From Psychroflexus montanilacus (GTDB taxonomy: Bacteria > Bacteroidota > Bacteroidia > Flavobacteriales > Flavobacteriaceae), in the NCBI RefSeq assembly GCF_020164535.1, contig NZ_JAIQZC010000004.1, positions 248,001 through 312,000 of the forward strand: a stretch of DNA of 64,000 nt. The letters run 5' to 3'. Below are positions 34,605-43,033 of this stretch, one piece after another. A program made the position numbers and the translations under genes. Every line of letters begins with the position of its first letter. Within the stretch, counting starts at the first letter, position 1. The notes below the pieces were generated by a model. The model saw only the letters and a program-made list of their open reading frames with translations, was not told the DNA's origin and did not search any database.

Positions 34605-35162
34605 TTACCTCCACTCCAGACTTTCCATCAAGTGTCTCATGTCTTTCTTAAGATAACTGGCGGCAGGTAAAATGGAATCGTAATTGGGTTTGGCTTCAAA
34701 GTAAATCGAACCTGTCAAAAAGTGAGAGGTGCTGTCGGTGATATAGAATTGAGCTTGCGAAGCGGCATCACCTTCCACTTCATAGAAATTACCGTAGGTT
34801 TGCTTGTCGTCATTTTTATAAATGCTGGCTTCAATCAAATCGGCCTTAATGGTATGCTTTTCTGGAAGTTTTTGACCGTCAAGAAGCAGCTCTCTCAAGT
34901 TATCTTCTACTGGTGAATAGGTCAAATAGATTTTAGCCTTCATTCTCGGATAATTTAAGTTGATCCAACATGGCTTATTTGGATTACTCTTTTCCAAATT
35001 TGAAACTGTGTTTTTTTCAAAAACAAAGGGACAATCTAGGTCAACTTTATTATACTGGGCTTCATCGTAGGTTAAAGCCAGAAAACCTGAAGGTTTTGGC
35101 TGAGTATTTTCATTACATGAAACCGAAAAGATCAACATCAAAACAAAGAAAGGTTTATACAT
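34605..35162 (-). CDS. gldD: Gliding motility lipoprotein GldD
   Basis: The product is 185 residues. The lipoprotein signal ends FSVSC (Cys at 16). Family-specific sequence includes PKPSGFLALTYDEAQYNKV, CPFVFEKNT, KPCWINLNYPRMKAKIYL and SHFLTGSIYFEAKPNYDSI, with the DMRHLMESLEW end. GldD is required for gliding in Flavobacterium and is linked to the type IX secretion/gliding apparatus; its molecular action is not clear. It overlaps gldE by 8 bases and completes the conserved order mutY-ssb-gldE-gldD. Confidence 0.93.
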   Translation of the reverse strand: MYKPFFVLMLIFSVSCNENTQPKPSGFLALTYDEAQYNKVDLDCPFVFEKNTVSNLEKSNPNKPCWINLNYPRMKAKIYLTYSPVEDNLRELLLDGQKLPEKHTIKADLIEASIYKNDDKQTYGNFYEVEGDAASQAQFYITDSTSHFLTGSIYFEAKPNYDSILPAASYLKKDMRHLMESLEWR

Positions 35163-36498
35163 TTTCTCTGATTTTTTCTTTATTGATTTTCACTTTAAGC
35201 TGCACTATACGTTTACTGTCCAGAGCCTCCACAGTAAAGTCAAAATTGCTAAAAGCGATCACCTGTCCTTTCTTGGGAAAACCTTTGGAGGATTCTAAAA
35301 CAAAGCCCGCCAGGGTTTCGGCCTCGCCTTTATTGGACTCTAATTCTTCTATTTTATCATCGGTTAATTTCAGAATTTTATAAAAATCCTTTAGTGGGGT
35401 CTTTCCTTCAAACACGTAGGTAGAATCATTGATTTTAGAATAAATTACATCTTCATCATCAAATTCATCGCTGATGTCTCCTACGATTTCTTCAATAATA
35501 TCTTCCAAAGAAATCAGACCACTAGTACCGCCATATTCATCCACGACGATGGCAAGGTGGTTTTTTTGCTCCTGGAAATCTGCCAGGAGATCGTCCAGCT
35601 TTTTGTTTTCTGGAACAAAATAGGGTTCTCTGACCAAGGCCTGCCAGTTAAAATCTTTCTTCTGAAGATGAGGCAGTAAATCTTTAATGTATAGAATTCC
35701 TGTAATATTATCGACGTTATCTTCATAAACCGGAATTCTGGAATAGCCATTTTCCATGATTTCTTCCACTACTTCATGAAACGGCTGCTCCACATTGAGC
35801 GCAAATATATCCAGCCTTGGGCGCATGACCTGCTTGGTATCTGTGTTTCCAAAGGAAACAATCCCCTGAAGTATTTTCTTTTCATCTTTGGAAGTGTCGT
35901 CTTCGCTGGTAAGTTCCAGTGCCTGGGACAACTGGTCTACACTTAAGTTGGTTTTCTGTTTACCAAATCGGGTTTGAATCAAATTGGTGACCGAACGCAT
36001 GGGTAAACTCAAAGGTGTAAGCAATCTGTCCAGAACACTCAATGGAACCGCCATAAAGTGAGCAAATACCACATTGTTTCTATTAGCATAAACCTTTGGC
36101 AAAATCTCACCAAACATCAAAATCAAAAACGTTACCAATCCAACGTCTATGATGAATTTAAGACTTATTCCAAAAAACAAGGTGGTGCTGTCCCCATAAA
36201 ATACTTCACTAATGGAGGCGTAGAGCAAGACAATAGCGATGTTGATAAAATTATTGGCGATGAGAATGGTGGCCAGTAATTTTTTAGGCTTATCGAGTAA
36301 GTTGATAATGATTTGCTCCTGCTTGGACACATTGCCTTCTTTTACATCAAAATCGGAAGGTTTTAAAGAAAATAGGGCCACTTCCGAACCAGAAATAAGC
36401 GCAGAGGAAATAAGCAGAATAAAGAAAAATATAATCTTGAAGATTTCAGTAAATTCTATGACTGAAAATAAGATGTAACTCGAGGGGCCGGGTTCCAA
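35155..36498 (-). CDS. gldE: Gliding motility-associated protein GldE (CorC/HlyC-type membrane protein)
   Basis: The product is 447 residues. The N-terminal DUF21/CNNM membrane domain has four helices (about 15-200; [15 protein letters not shown]). Two CBS domains follow at about 215-340 ([12 protein letters not shown] and [20 protein letters not shown]), then a CorC_HlyC domain to about 430. Relatives transport or sense divalent cations. GldE supports GldD function in gliding, and here the two genes overlap by 8 bases. It follows ssb closely on the same strand. Confidence 0.93.
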   Translation of the reverse strand: MEPGPSSYILFSVIEFTEIFKIIFFFILLISSALISGSEVALFSLKPSDFDVKEGNVSKQEQIIINLLDKPKKLLATILIANNFINIAIVLLYASISEVFYGDSTTLFFGISLKFIIDVGLVTFLILMFGEILPKVYANRNNVVFAHFMAVPLSVLDRLLTPLSLPMRSVTNLIQTRFGKQKTNLSVDQLSQALELTSEDDTSKDEKKILQGIVSFGNTDTKQVMRPRLDIFALNVEQPFHEVVEEIMENGYSRIPVYEDNVDNITGILYIKDLLPHLQKKDFNWQALVREPYFVPENKKLDDLLADFQEQKNHLAIVVDEYGGTSGLISLEDIIEEIVGDISDEFDDEDVIYSKINDSTYVFEGKTPLKDFYKILKLTDDKIEELESNKGEAETLAGFVLESSKGFPKKGQVIAFSNFDFTVEALDSKRIVQLKVKINKEKIRENV

Positions 36499-36517
36499 AA
36501 TTTAAATAAGTTTAGTT

Positions 36518-36964
36518 TTAAAAAGGTAAATCATCTTCTTCCTCTTCCGTAGCCTGAGGCATCGGTGTAGGTTTAGATTTGGATTGAGAAGCTGGAGCAT
36601 TGCTCGCATTATCTGGAGTATTCCCATCTTTAGGAGTCAAAAAGGTGAATTCCAGACACTGTATCTCTGTAGAATACCTATCCATTCCTTTGTCATCTTG
36701 CCACTTGCGTGTTTTGATGCGTCCTTCAATATATACTTTGTCCCCTTTTTTGAGGTATTTTTCGCAAATTTCAGCAGCCTTATTCCTTACTACAATGTTG
36801 TGCCATTCGGTATTGCTTACTTTTTCGTTCGTCGCCTTATTGATGTACTCTTCGTTGGTGGCCAAAGGAAAGCGCCCAATGCAATTTCCGCCTTCAAAAT
36901 AATGCATCTTTACCTCATCGCCTGTATGTCCAATAAGCATAACTTTGTTGAGTGTTCCTGCCAT
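36518..36964 (-). CDS. ssb: Single-stranded DNA-binding protein
   Basis: The product is 148 residues. The OB-fold occupies about 1-110 (NKVMLIGHTGDEVKMHYFEG, EWHNIVVRNKAAEICEKYL, KGDKVYIEGRIKTRKW). A flexible Ser/Pro/Ala region leads to the acidic tip EEEEDDLPF, which recruits partner proteins. It covers single strands in replication and repair. Located between mutY and gldE, as in many Flavobacteriaceae. Confidence 0.96.
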   Translation of the reverse strand: MAGTLNKVMLIGHTGDEVKMHYFEGGNCIGRFPLATNEEYINKATNEKVSNTEWHNIVVRNKAAEICEKYLKKGDKVYIEGRIKTRKWQDDKGMDRYSTEIQCLEFTFLTPKDGNTPDNASNAPASQSKSKPTPMPQATEEEEDDLPF

Positions 36965-36997
36965 AATAATAAATTTATGTAAATGTAAGAAAAAGAA

Positions 36998-38068
36998 TTA
37001 TGCTATAGGAAATTCAGATTCTATAAAATTTTGAATCAGTACAGGCACGGCAAGTTGGCGTAAGTCTTTTATCTGGATAAGTTCCTTTTCGCCTAAAAGT
37101 TCACCTTCAGAAAGTAGGCCTCTCACTTGTATGTCAATAAAAGTCGCCATGATTTTTCGATGGGAAAGCAGGTGAACAACCGGTTTTTCATTATGGATGT
37201 TGATACTTTGAATGAGTTCTGCTGGGATATTGGTCGCTTCGCTTACCTCTTCTGAAGTTGGAATTTCCCGGGCTTGTTCAGACTCGATAAGTGGAAATTC
37301 ATAGAGCCCTTTCCAAATGCCTGCTCCACTTCTTTTTTGAACCAGGGTTTTTTCTTCTGAATCTGTAAGTACCAGATAGTTGAAATATCGTTTTTTGACT
37401 TTCGTCTTTTTCAATTTAATAGGTAATTCTTCCTGAATACCTTTTTGAAAAGCGACACAATCCTTCTGAAAAGTGCAAAACATACATTTTGGCGATTTGG
37501 GTCTGCAATGCAGAGCGCCAAACTCCATAATGGCCTGATTATAAAGTGCAGGATTTGACTCATCCAGTAGTTCCTGAGCTTTTAATTTGAATTCCTTGAC
37601 ACCTTCCGTAGAGTTTATGGGGGTGTGAATTCCAAGAAATCGAGAAAGTACGCGTTGTACATTACCATCGACCACCGCGACAGGCTCATCATAAGCAAAA
37701 GAGGCGATGGCAGCGGCGGTATAATCACCAACGCCTTTTAAAGTTTTTAAATCTTTATAATTATCAGGGAAAACGCCATTTAAGGTTTTGCTAACATACT
37801 GAGCCGTAAAGTGAAGATTTCTGGCACGGGAATAGTAGCCTAAACCCTGCCATAATTTTAAAACTTCATCTTCACTTGCATTGGCTAAATCATGAACGCT
37901 AGGAAATCTGGAAACAAACTTTTGAAAATAGGGCAAGCCTTGCTTGACTTGGGTTTGCTGCAATATAATTTCACTCAGCCAGATGATATAAGGGTCTTTG
38001 GTATGTCGCCAAGGCAAATCTCTATGTTCTATCATGTACCAATCTAGCAGACGTTTAGAGAAATTCAT
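36998..38068 (-). CDS. mutY: A/G-specific adenine glycosylase
   Basis: The product is 356 residues if translation starts at the ATG at 38068 (MNFSKRLLDWYMIEHRDLPW); an upstream ATG at 38095 would add nine atypical residues. It removes adenine opposite 8-oxoguanine. Seen: SEIILQQTQVKQGLPYF with the catalytic Glu; the HhH-GPD region LKGVGDYTAAAIASFAY and VDGNVQRVLSR with the Asp; the iron-sulfur cluster cysteines C-x6-C-x2-C-x5-C; and a NUDIX-like C-terminal domain from about 220 that recognises 8-oxoG. Confidence 0.95.
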   Translation of the reverse strand: MNFSKRLLDWYMIEHRDLPWRHTKDPYIIWLSEIILQQTQVKQGLPYFQKFVSRFPSVHDLANASEDEVLKLWQGLGYYSRARNLHFTAQYVSKTLNGVFPDNYKDLKTLKGVGDYTAAAIASFAYDEPVAVVDGNVQRVLSRFLGIHTPINSTEGVKEFKLKAQELLDESNPALYNQAIMEFGALHCRPKSPKCMFCTFQKDCVAFQKGIQEELPIKLKKTKVKKRYFNYLVLTDSEEKTLVQKRSGAGIWKGLYEFPLIESEQAREIPTSEEVSEATNIPAELIQSINIHNEKPVVHLLSHRKIMATFIDIQVRGLLSEGELLGEKELIQIKDLRQLAVPVLIQNFIESEFPIA

Positions 38069-38145
38069 TCTTTGTTTTTTGCAAGTATAATTCATATCCG
38101 CCTACTATTTAGAGCATTGTGTTTAATTATTGCGGATTAATTACT

Positions 38146-38153
38146 TATATTTG
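38146..38153 (+). promoter_or_regulatory. Probable -7 box of the HU gene promoter
   Basis: TATATTTG followed by CAAAC, identical to the rplU box, lies 49 bases before the HU ATG. A well-spaced -33 element is not obvious. Confidence 0.5.
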
Positions 38154-38202
38154 CAAACTCAAAAAAAATCTAAGATTAATCCTGAATAAATATTTTTGAA
38201 TT

Positions 38203-38493
38203 ATGACGAAAGCAGATATCGTGGCTAACATTTCAGACAAACTCGGTTTAGAGAAAAATGAAGTCCAAGCTACTGTAGAAACCTTTATGGATGAGGTAAA
38301 GAATTCTTTAGAAGGTGGAGATAATGTGTATCTAAGAGGTTTTGGAAGCTTCATCGTAAAGACTAGAGCGGAAAAGACAGGTAGAAACATTTCAAAAAAC
38401 ACTACAATTAAAATCCCAGCGCACAATATTCCAGCATTTAAGCCTGCAAAAATATTTGTAGAGGGAGTAAAACAAAACGTTGAAGTAAAATAA
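38203..38493 (+). CDS. HU-family DNA-binding protein
   Basis: The product is 96 residues. It has the HU/IHF fold: MTKADIVANISDKLGLEKNE, then GDNVYLRGFGSFIVKTRAEK with the conserved GFGSF, and KIPAHNIPAFKPAKIF at the tip of the DNA-binding arms. It bends and compacts DNA as a dimer. A gene for a 29-residue basic peptide and then RNase G follow on the same strand. Confidence 0.96.
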   Translation: MTKADIVANISDKLGLEKNEVQATVETFMDEVKNSLEGGDNVYLRGFGSFIVKTRAEKTGRNISKNTTIKIPAHNIPAFKPAKIFVEGVKQNVEVK

Positions 38494-38523
38494 ATTTTTT
38501 AATAATCAATAAAATACAAGCCT

Positions 38524-38613
38524 ATGCCAAGCGGTAAGAAAAGAAAGAGACATAAGGTAGCTACTCACAAGAGAAAAAAGAGAAGTAGAGCTAACCGTCA
38601 CAAGAAAAAGTAG
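38524..38613 (+). CDS. 29-residue highly basic peptide
   Basis: The frame MPSGKKRKRHKVATHKRKKR... ends HKKK. About two thirds of the residues are Lys, Arg or His. It lies 30 bases after HU, has an A-rich upstream region (aataaaataca), and its stop codon is part of a terminator stem, so it is a real short gene that length filters miss. The composition suggests an RNA-binding or ribosome-associated protein. Small Bacteroidota-specific ribosomal proteins are known, and this may be one of them; that link is recalled and not verified. Confidence 0.75.
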   Translation: MPSGKKRKRHKVATHKRKKRSRANRHKKK

Positions 38614-38629
38614 TGATTCACTACTTTTT
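38605..38629 (+). terminator. Intrinsic terminator overlapping the end of the basic-peptide gene
   Basis: aaaaagtagtg pairs with cactacttttt around a three-base loop. The last Lys codon and the TAG stop lie inside the 5' arm. It separates the HU unit from rng. Confidence 0.85.
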
Positions 38630-38780
38630 CTTATTAAAATAAGTTCTTTGACATTGAAATTCTCATGTGTTGAATTTCTAAATAATTTAAACTGTAATCC
38701 ATTTCAAATCAATTGTTTGAGGATTACTTATGTATAATTTTAGTCTGTAGTTTTACACAGACTTTTTAAATCTAATAAGC

Positions 38781-40325
38781 GTGAATAAGGAATTAATAGT
38801 ACGTTCTAGTTCCGACGCTGTAGATTTTGCCTTATTAAAAGATGGAAGACTCATAGAGCTCCATAAAGAAACAGAAGGATTCGATTTTTCTGTTGGTGAT
38901 ATATTTCTAGCCAAAATTAGAAAAGCTTTGCCAGGTCTCAATGCTGCATTCGTAAATGTAGGTTATGAAAAAGATGGTTTTTTACACTACCATGACCTTG
39001 GACCAAACGTCAAAACTATGTTGAAGTTTGTAAAAAAAGCCACCTCCAATCAATTGAAGAATTTCTCTTTGAGAGATTTTACTTTTGAGGAAGAAATCGA
39101 CAAAAATGGATCCATAGCAGATACGCTACATTCCAACCAATCTGTTCTTGTACAAGTCGTAAAAGAACCTATCTCTACCAAAGGCCCAAGATTGAGCAGT
39201 GAGCTTTCTCTTGCAGGTCGCTATATTGTTTTAGTCCCTTTTTCAGATCGGGTTTCAGTTTCTCAGAAAATTGAAAGTAAAGAAGAAAAAAACAGACTAA
39301 AGCGGTTAGTAAAAAGTATTAAACCCAAAGGTTTTAGTGTCATTATCAGAACTGTTGCAGAAGGCAAAAAGGTAGCTGAAATTGACCAAGACCTTCAAAA
39401 TTTGATGAAACGGTGGGAAAACATGTGCAAAAAGCTTAGCAAAGCACATCAACCCTCTAAAGTTTTGGGTGAGCTAAATAAAGCTTCATCAATATTAAGA
39501 GACATGTTCAATGACTCCTTTACATCTATAAGCGTAGATGAAGAAGTCACATTTACACAAATAAAAGATTATGTCGGGAAAATTTCCCCAGACAGAGAAT
39601 CTATTGTTTCCCATTATAATAATTCTAATGTTCCCATATTCGAAAAGTATGGTATAGAAAGACAAATCAAAACGTCTTTTGGAAAAACCGTAACTATGAA
39701 AAAAGGAGCTTATCTAGTCATTGAGCATACAGAAGCTATGCACGTGATAGATGTCAATAGTGGAAACAGAAGTAATAAGGCCAAAAATCAAGAAGATACA
39801 GCACTCGAAGTCAACATGATAAGCGCAACAGAAATAGCGCGTCAGTTGAGATTAAGAGACATGGGCGGAATCATTGTTGTAGATTTTATCGACATGAACA
39901 ACCCAGACAACCGAAGAAAACTTTACGAGCATCTTAAAGATGAGATGAGCGATGATAGAGCAAAACACAAAATCTTGCCCCCAAGTAAATTTGGATTGAT
40001 CCAGATCACCAGGCAACGTGTTCGTCCAGAGATGAACATCAAAACCCGTGAAAAGGATCCCAATAGCGACGGAGAGATTGAAGCTCCTATTGTAATTGTA
40101 AACAAAATCAATGCAGATCTGCAAAAGATCTTGAAGAAAGGAAATAAAAAGATAACGCTTACTGCGCATCCTTTTATTGCAGCCTATCTGATGAAAGGCT
40201 TTCCTTCTCCCAGAAGCAAGTGGTTTTTTGATTTCAAAAAATGGGTGAAAATCCAACCACGAGATGCCTACAATTACTTAGAATATCATTTTTACGACCA
40301 GGATGGTTCGCTTATCAAAGTTTAA
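38781..40325 (+). CDS. rng: Ribonuclease G (RNase E/G family)
   Basis: The product is 514 residues from a GTG start (MNKELIVRSSSDAVDFALLK); no better ATG lies upstream. The N-terminal S1 domain is at about 35-120 (IRKALPGLNAAFVNVGYEKD, GFLHYHDLG). The catalytic core shows EHTEAMHVIDVNSGNRSNK and GGIIVVDFIDMNNPDNR, whose two Asp coordinate magnesium. It processes 16S rRNA and degrades mRNA. The RNase E degradosome scaffold is absent. The position after HU is conserved in Flavobacteriaceae. Confidence 0.95.
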   Translation: MNKELIVRSSSDAVDFALLKDGRLIELHKETEGFDFSVGDIFLAKIRKALPGLNAAFVNVGYEKDGFLHYHDLGPNVKTMLKFVKKATSNQLKNFSLRDFTFEEEIDKNGSIADTLHSNQSVLVQVVKEPISTKGPRLSSELSLAGRYIVLVPFSDRVSVSQKIESKEEKNRLKRLVKSIKPKGFSVIIRTVAEGKKVAEIDQDLQNLMKRWENMCKKLSKAHQPSKVLGELNKASSILRDMFNDSFTSISVDEEVTFTQIKDYVGKISPDRESIVSHYNNSNVPIFEKYGIERQIKTSFGKTVTMKKGAYLVIEHTEAMHVIDVNSGNRSNKAKNQEDTALEVNMISATEIARQLRLRDMGGIIVVDFIDMNNPDNRRKLYEHLKDEMSDDRAKHKILPPSKFGLIQITRQRVRPEMNIKTREKDPNSDGEIEAPIVIVNKINADLQKILKKGNKKITLTAHPFIAAYLMKGFPSPRSKWFFDFKKWVKIQPRDAYNYLEYHFYDQDGSLIKV

Positions 40326-40347
40326 GCTCTTGATATTATTTTTTATA

Positions 40348-40381
40348 AACCCCATATTCCAATGAGAATATGGGGTTTTTT
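40348..40381 (+). terminator. Intrinsic terminator after rng
   Basis: aaccccatattc pairs with gaatatggggtt around a six-base loop and is followed by TTTT and gtttttg. It begins 22 bases after the rng stop. Confidence 0.9.
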
Positions 40382-40415
40382 GTTTTTGTATTTTTGCAAA
40401 TATACTTTTTAGAAA

Positions 40416-40907
40416 ATGCCACAAGACAAGTTCAAAGCCAAGAAATCCTTAACTGTAGATGAAGCCTTGCTGAAGTTGATGAACTATTGCGTTTACCAGG
40501 ACCGCTGCCATCAAGAGGTAGAGAAAAAGCTAAACGATCTGAAAATGTATGAGGACGCCAAAGCCTACATCATCACCAAACTCATTGAAGAAGATTTTTT
40601 GAATGAAGAACGCTTTGCCAGAAGCTATGCCCGTGGTAAATTCAGAATAAAAAAATACGGCAGACTACGTATCCTTCGAGATTTAAAAGCTAAAGACATT
40701 TCGGTCTACAATAGAAAAGCGGCTTTATCTGAAATTGATGAAGAAGATTACCTGAAGACACTTAGGGAACTCTCTGAACAAAAACTGAAGACTTTAAAAG
40801 AGCCGGATGACTATAAAAAAAAGCAAAAACTGTATCAACATCTGGCTTACAAAGGCTACGAGACCGATCTAATCTACGACGTCATCAATGACTTACTTCC
40901 TATGTGA
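40416..40907 (+). CDS. recX: Regulatory protein RecX
   Basis: The product is 163 residues, all helical, with the three-helix RecX repeats: ALLKLMNYCVYQDRCHQEVE, then LIEEDFLNEERFARSYARGK, KFRIKKYGRLRILRDLKAK and the closing KLYQHLAYKGYETDLIYDVI. RecX limits RecA filament extension. It is not linked to recA here. The last 8 bases overlap the end of the convergent cupin gene. Confidence 0.92.
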   Translation: MPQDKFKAKKSLTVDEALLKLMNYCVYQDRCHQEVEKKLNDLKMYEDAKAYIITKLIEEDFLNEERFARSYARGKFRIKKYGRLRILRDLKAKDISVYNRKAALSEIDEEDYLKTLRELSEQKLKTLKEPDDYKKKQKLYQHLAYKGYETDLIYDVINDLLPM

Positions 40908-41787
40908 TTTCCTTATGTAATCGCTTATTTTGGCGGCGGTAGGCTAATTTATTTTTATACTCTATCCAGTCATCCCCTTTCCATTTTCGCATCGTATTTT
41001 CTACAAACCTCATCACGGTCAAGTTATAAATGGCTTTGCTTAAATTCTTTGCACTTCTTGGCAAGGTTCTTAAGCTCATAGAAAATCCAGGCGTGAGATA
41101 AGTCATATTGTGCCAGTAACCCTCTGGCATATATAGAGCTTCGCCGTGTTCTAGATAAGCTTCATAGCCTTGTGCCAGTTTCAAGGCTGGGAACTTTTCC
41201 AAATCTGGATTGTTGAAGTTAATTTCATTCAGACTTATAAGCGCGTTAGGCACTTTATAAAGGTATTTGGTTTCTGAAGGCGGATAGATGATACAACGCT
41301 TTTTACCTTCAAAATGCACGTGCAGGATATTGGCAAAATCGATGTCATAATGCATGAACACTGAAGAGTTTTCTGCTCCAAAAAAGAGAAAAGGCAGTTT
41401 TTTTAAAAACTTCACGCCAAGATGAGGCATTTTGTAGTGGCCCTGAAGCTCAGGCACTTCATTCATCAAGTTGAAAAGAAAAATCCGATAATCGGTTGGA
41501 CCTTTTTTCAATAAATCCACATAATCTTTCAGCTTCATTTTGGCGTGAGGCTCGTTGAATTTATCTTTTGCAGAGACGGGTCTATTATCGTATAAAGGCA
41601 CCTCCACCTCTCCAGCAATCTCTTTAAGGTAAGAAAGTGACCACTTTTCATAAGCAGGCCAATCCTTGGTTAGTTGTTCTATCACAACGGGCTTTTGAGG
41701 CTTGACATACTTCTCGAGAAAATCTTTCGGAGAAATAGTTTTTACTCGTTCGACCGCCTGCAGATTGAGTTTTTGATTGGTGTTCAT
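40900..41787 (-). CDS. Cupin-8/JmjC-like oxygenase
   Basis: The product is 295 residues. The start at 41787 (MNTNQKLNLQAVERV) is preferred over 41796, because the longer start would overlap the promoter box. Cupin_8 motifs are KPVVIEQLTKDWPAYEKW near the start, SSVFMHYDIDFANILHVHFE with the His-x-Asp iron ligands, KKRCIIYPP, and EALYMPEGYWHNMTYL with the distal His. It is probably a 2-oxoglutarate/Fe(II) hydroxylase acting on protein or a small molecule. It is convergent with recX with an 8-base overlap. Confidence 0.85.
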   Translation of the reverse strand: MNTNQKLNLQAVERVKTISPKDFLEKYVKPQKPVVIEQLTKDWPAYEKWSLSYLKEIAGEVEVPLYDNRPVSAKDKFNEPHAKMKLKDYVDLLKKGPTDYRIFLFNLMNEVPELQGHYKMPHLGVKFLKKLPFLFFGAENSSVFMHYDIDFANILHVHFEGKKRCIIYPPSETKYLYKVPNALISLNEINFNNPDLEKFPALKLAQGYEAYLEHGEALYMPEGYWHNMTYLTPGFSMSLRTLPRSAKNLSKAIYNLTVMRFVENTMRKWKGDDWIEYKNKLAYRRQNKRLHKEIT

Positions 41788-41793
41788 AACATA

Positions 41794-41824
41794 CAAAAAT
41801 AAGCTTCATTTCGGGATATACCAA
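41794..41824 (-). promoter_or_regulatory. Promoter of the cupin-8 gene
   Basis: On the minus strand TTG (41824-41822, within TTTTGG) is 20 bases from TATTTTTG (41801-41794), a good -33/-7 pair. The ATG at 41787 follows 6 bases after the box. The -7 box is made from the T-run of the bioB terminator stem. Confidence 0.5.
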
Positions 41825-41837
41825 AATGAAGCTTATT
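41798..41837 (-). terminator. Inverted repeat acting as bioB terminator
   Basis: A perfect 14-base inverted repeat (aataagcttcattt / aaatgaagcttatt) with a twelve-base spacer is followed by TTTTTG on the minus strand, 27 bases past the bioB stop. It overlaps the cupin promoter. Confidence 0.75.
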
Positions 41838-41864
41838 CTCAATTTTAAATAAGGTTATCGTCGA

Positions 41865-42953
41865 CTAGACCTTAGACTTAGCCTTCTCTTTTGCCTCGAC
41901 ATTTCGTTCTATCGTATGTCCAGGTCGCGACCATTTTGGCTTTTCACCAAGTGGTTTGTATTGAGATTCCTCTGCAGAAACGGATTGTGGCTGAGATTTT
42001 TTCTCAAATGGTTTTTGTGGTTCCAGTCCAAGTAATTTGAACATTTCCATGTCTTCGTTCACGTCAGGGTTGGGCGTGGTTAACAGTTTATCTCCAGCAA
42101 AGATAGAATTGGCTCCAGCGAAAAAGCACATCGCCTGTCCTTCTCTACTCATATCTGTCCTTCCCGCAGACAATCTAACTTGCGTTTCTGGCATTACGAT
42201 CCTAGTCGTCGCCACCATACGCAGCATTTCCCAAATGGATACTTTTTGCTGTTCTTCCAATGGTGTTCCTTCTACAGGAACCAAAGCGTTGATAGGAGTA
42301 GATTCTGGCTGAGGATTCAAGGTAGCCAGTGCTACCAGCATACCTGCTCTATCCTCTAAAGATTCTCCCATACCTATAATTCCACCACTACACACCGTCA
42401 CGTTACTTTTTCTCACGTTACCAATCGTATCCAGTCTGTCCTGATAGCCTCTGGTGGAAATCACTTCTTTATAGTATTCTTCTGAAGAATCTAAATTGTG
42501 ATTGTAAGCATAAAGTCCTGCTTCTGCCAAACGTTGCGCCTGGTTTTCTGTAACCATTCCTAGCGTACAGCAAACCTCCATATCCAGTTTATTGATGGTT
42601 CTTACCATTTCCAACACGTTGTCAAACTCCTCTCCATCCTTCACATTTCTCCAGGCAGCTCCCATGCACACTCTGGAACTGCCAGAAGCTTTTGCTCTCA
42701 AGGCTTGTGCTTTTACCTGAGACACACTCATCAAATCATTGCCTTCAATATCGGTGTGGTATCTTGCCGCTTGAGGACAGTAACCACAATCTTCTGGACA
42801 TCCTCCAGTCTTAATAGACAATAGCGTAGACACTTGTACTTTATTAGGGTCATGGTGGATTCTATGCACCGTTGCTGCTTCATAAAGCAATTCCATCAAA
42901 GGTTTATTATAAATGTCTAAAATCTCTTCCTTAGTCCAGTCGTTTCTTGTCAT
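41865..42953 (-). CDS. bioB: Biotin synthase
   Basis: The product is 362 residues. It is a radical-SAM enzyme that inserts sulfur into dethiobiotin. The radical-SAM motif is GGCPEDCGYCPQ with Cys52, Cys56 and Cys59. ASGSSRVCMGAAWRNV, YNHNLDSSEEYY, VCSGGIIGMGE and RLSAGRTDMSREGQAMCFFA give the substrate and auxiliary [2Fe-2S] cluster regions. The last 45 residues are a variable charged tail. Only the neighbouring ketoacyl synthase gene shares the strand; other bio genes are not in the window. Confidence 0.96.
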   Translation of the reverse strand: MTRNDWTKEEILDIYNKPLMELLYEAATVHRIHHDPNKVQVSTLLSIKTGGCPEDCGYCPQAARYHTDIEGNDLMSVSQVKAQALRAKASGSSRVCMGAAWRNVKDGEEFDNVLEMVRTINKLDMEVCCTLGMVTENQAQRLAEAGLYAYNHNLDSSEEYYKEVISTRGYQDRLDTIGNVRKSNVTVCSGGIIGMGESLEDRAGMLVALATLNPQPESTPINALVPVEGTPLEEQQKVSIWEMLRMVATTRIVMPETQVRLSAGRTDMSREGQAMCFFAGANSIFAGDKLLTTPNPDVNEDMEMFKLLGLEPQKPFEKKSQPQSVSAEESQYKPLGEKPKWSRPGHTIERNVEAKEKAKSKV

Positions 42954-43033
42954 GGTATTTTATTTAATGATTCAAAAATAGAAAAAAGTAGGTGTAATAT
43001 CTATTCTGAAAAAAATTTGAGTCAAATTAATTC

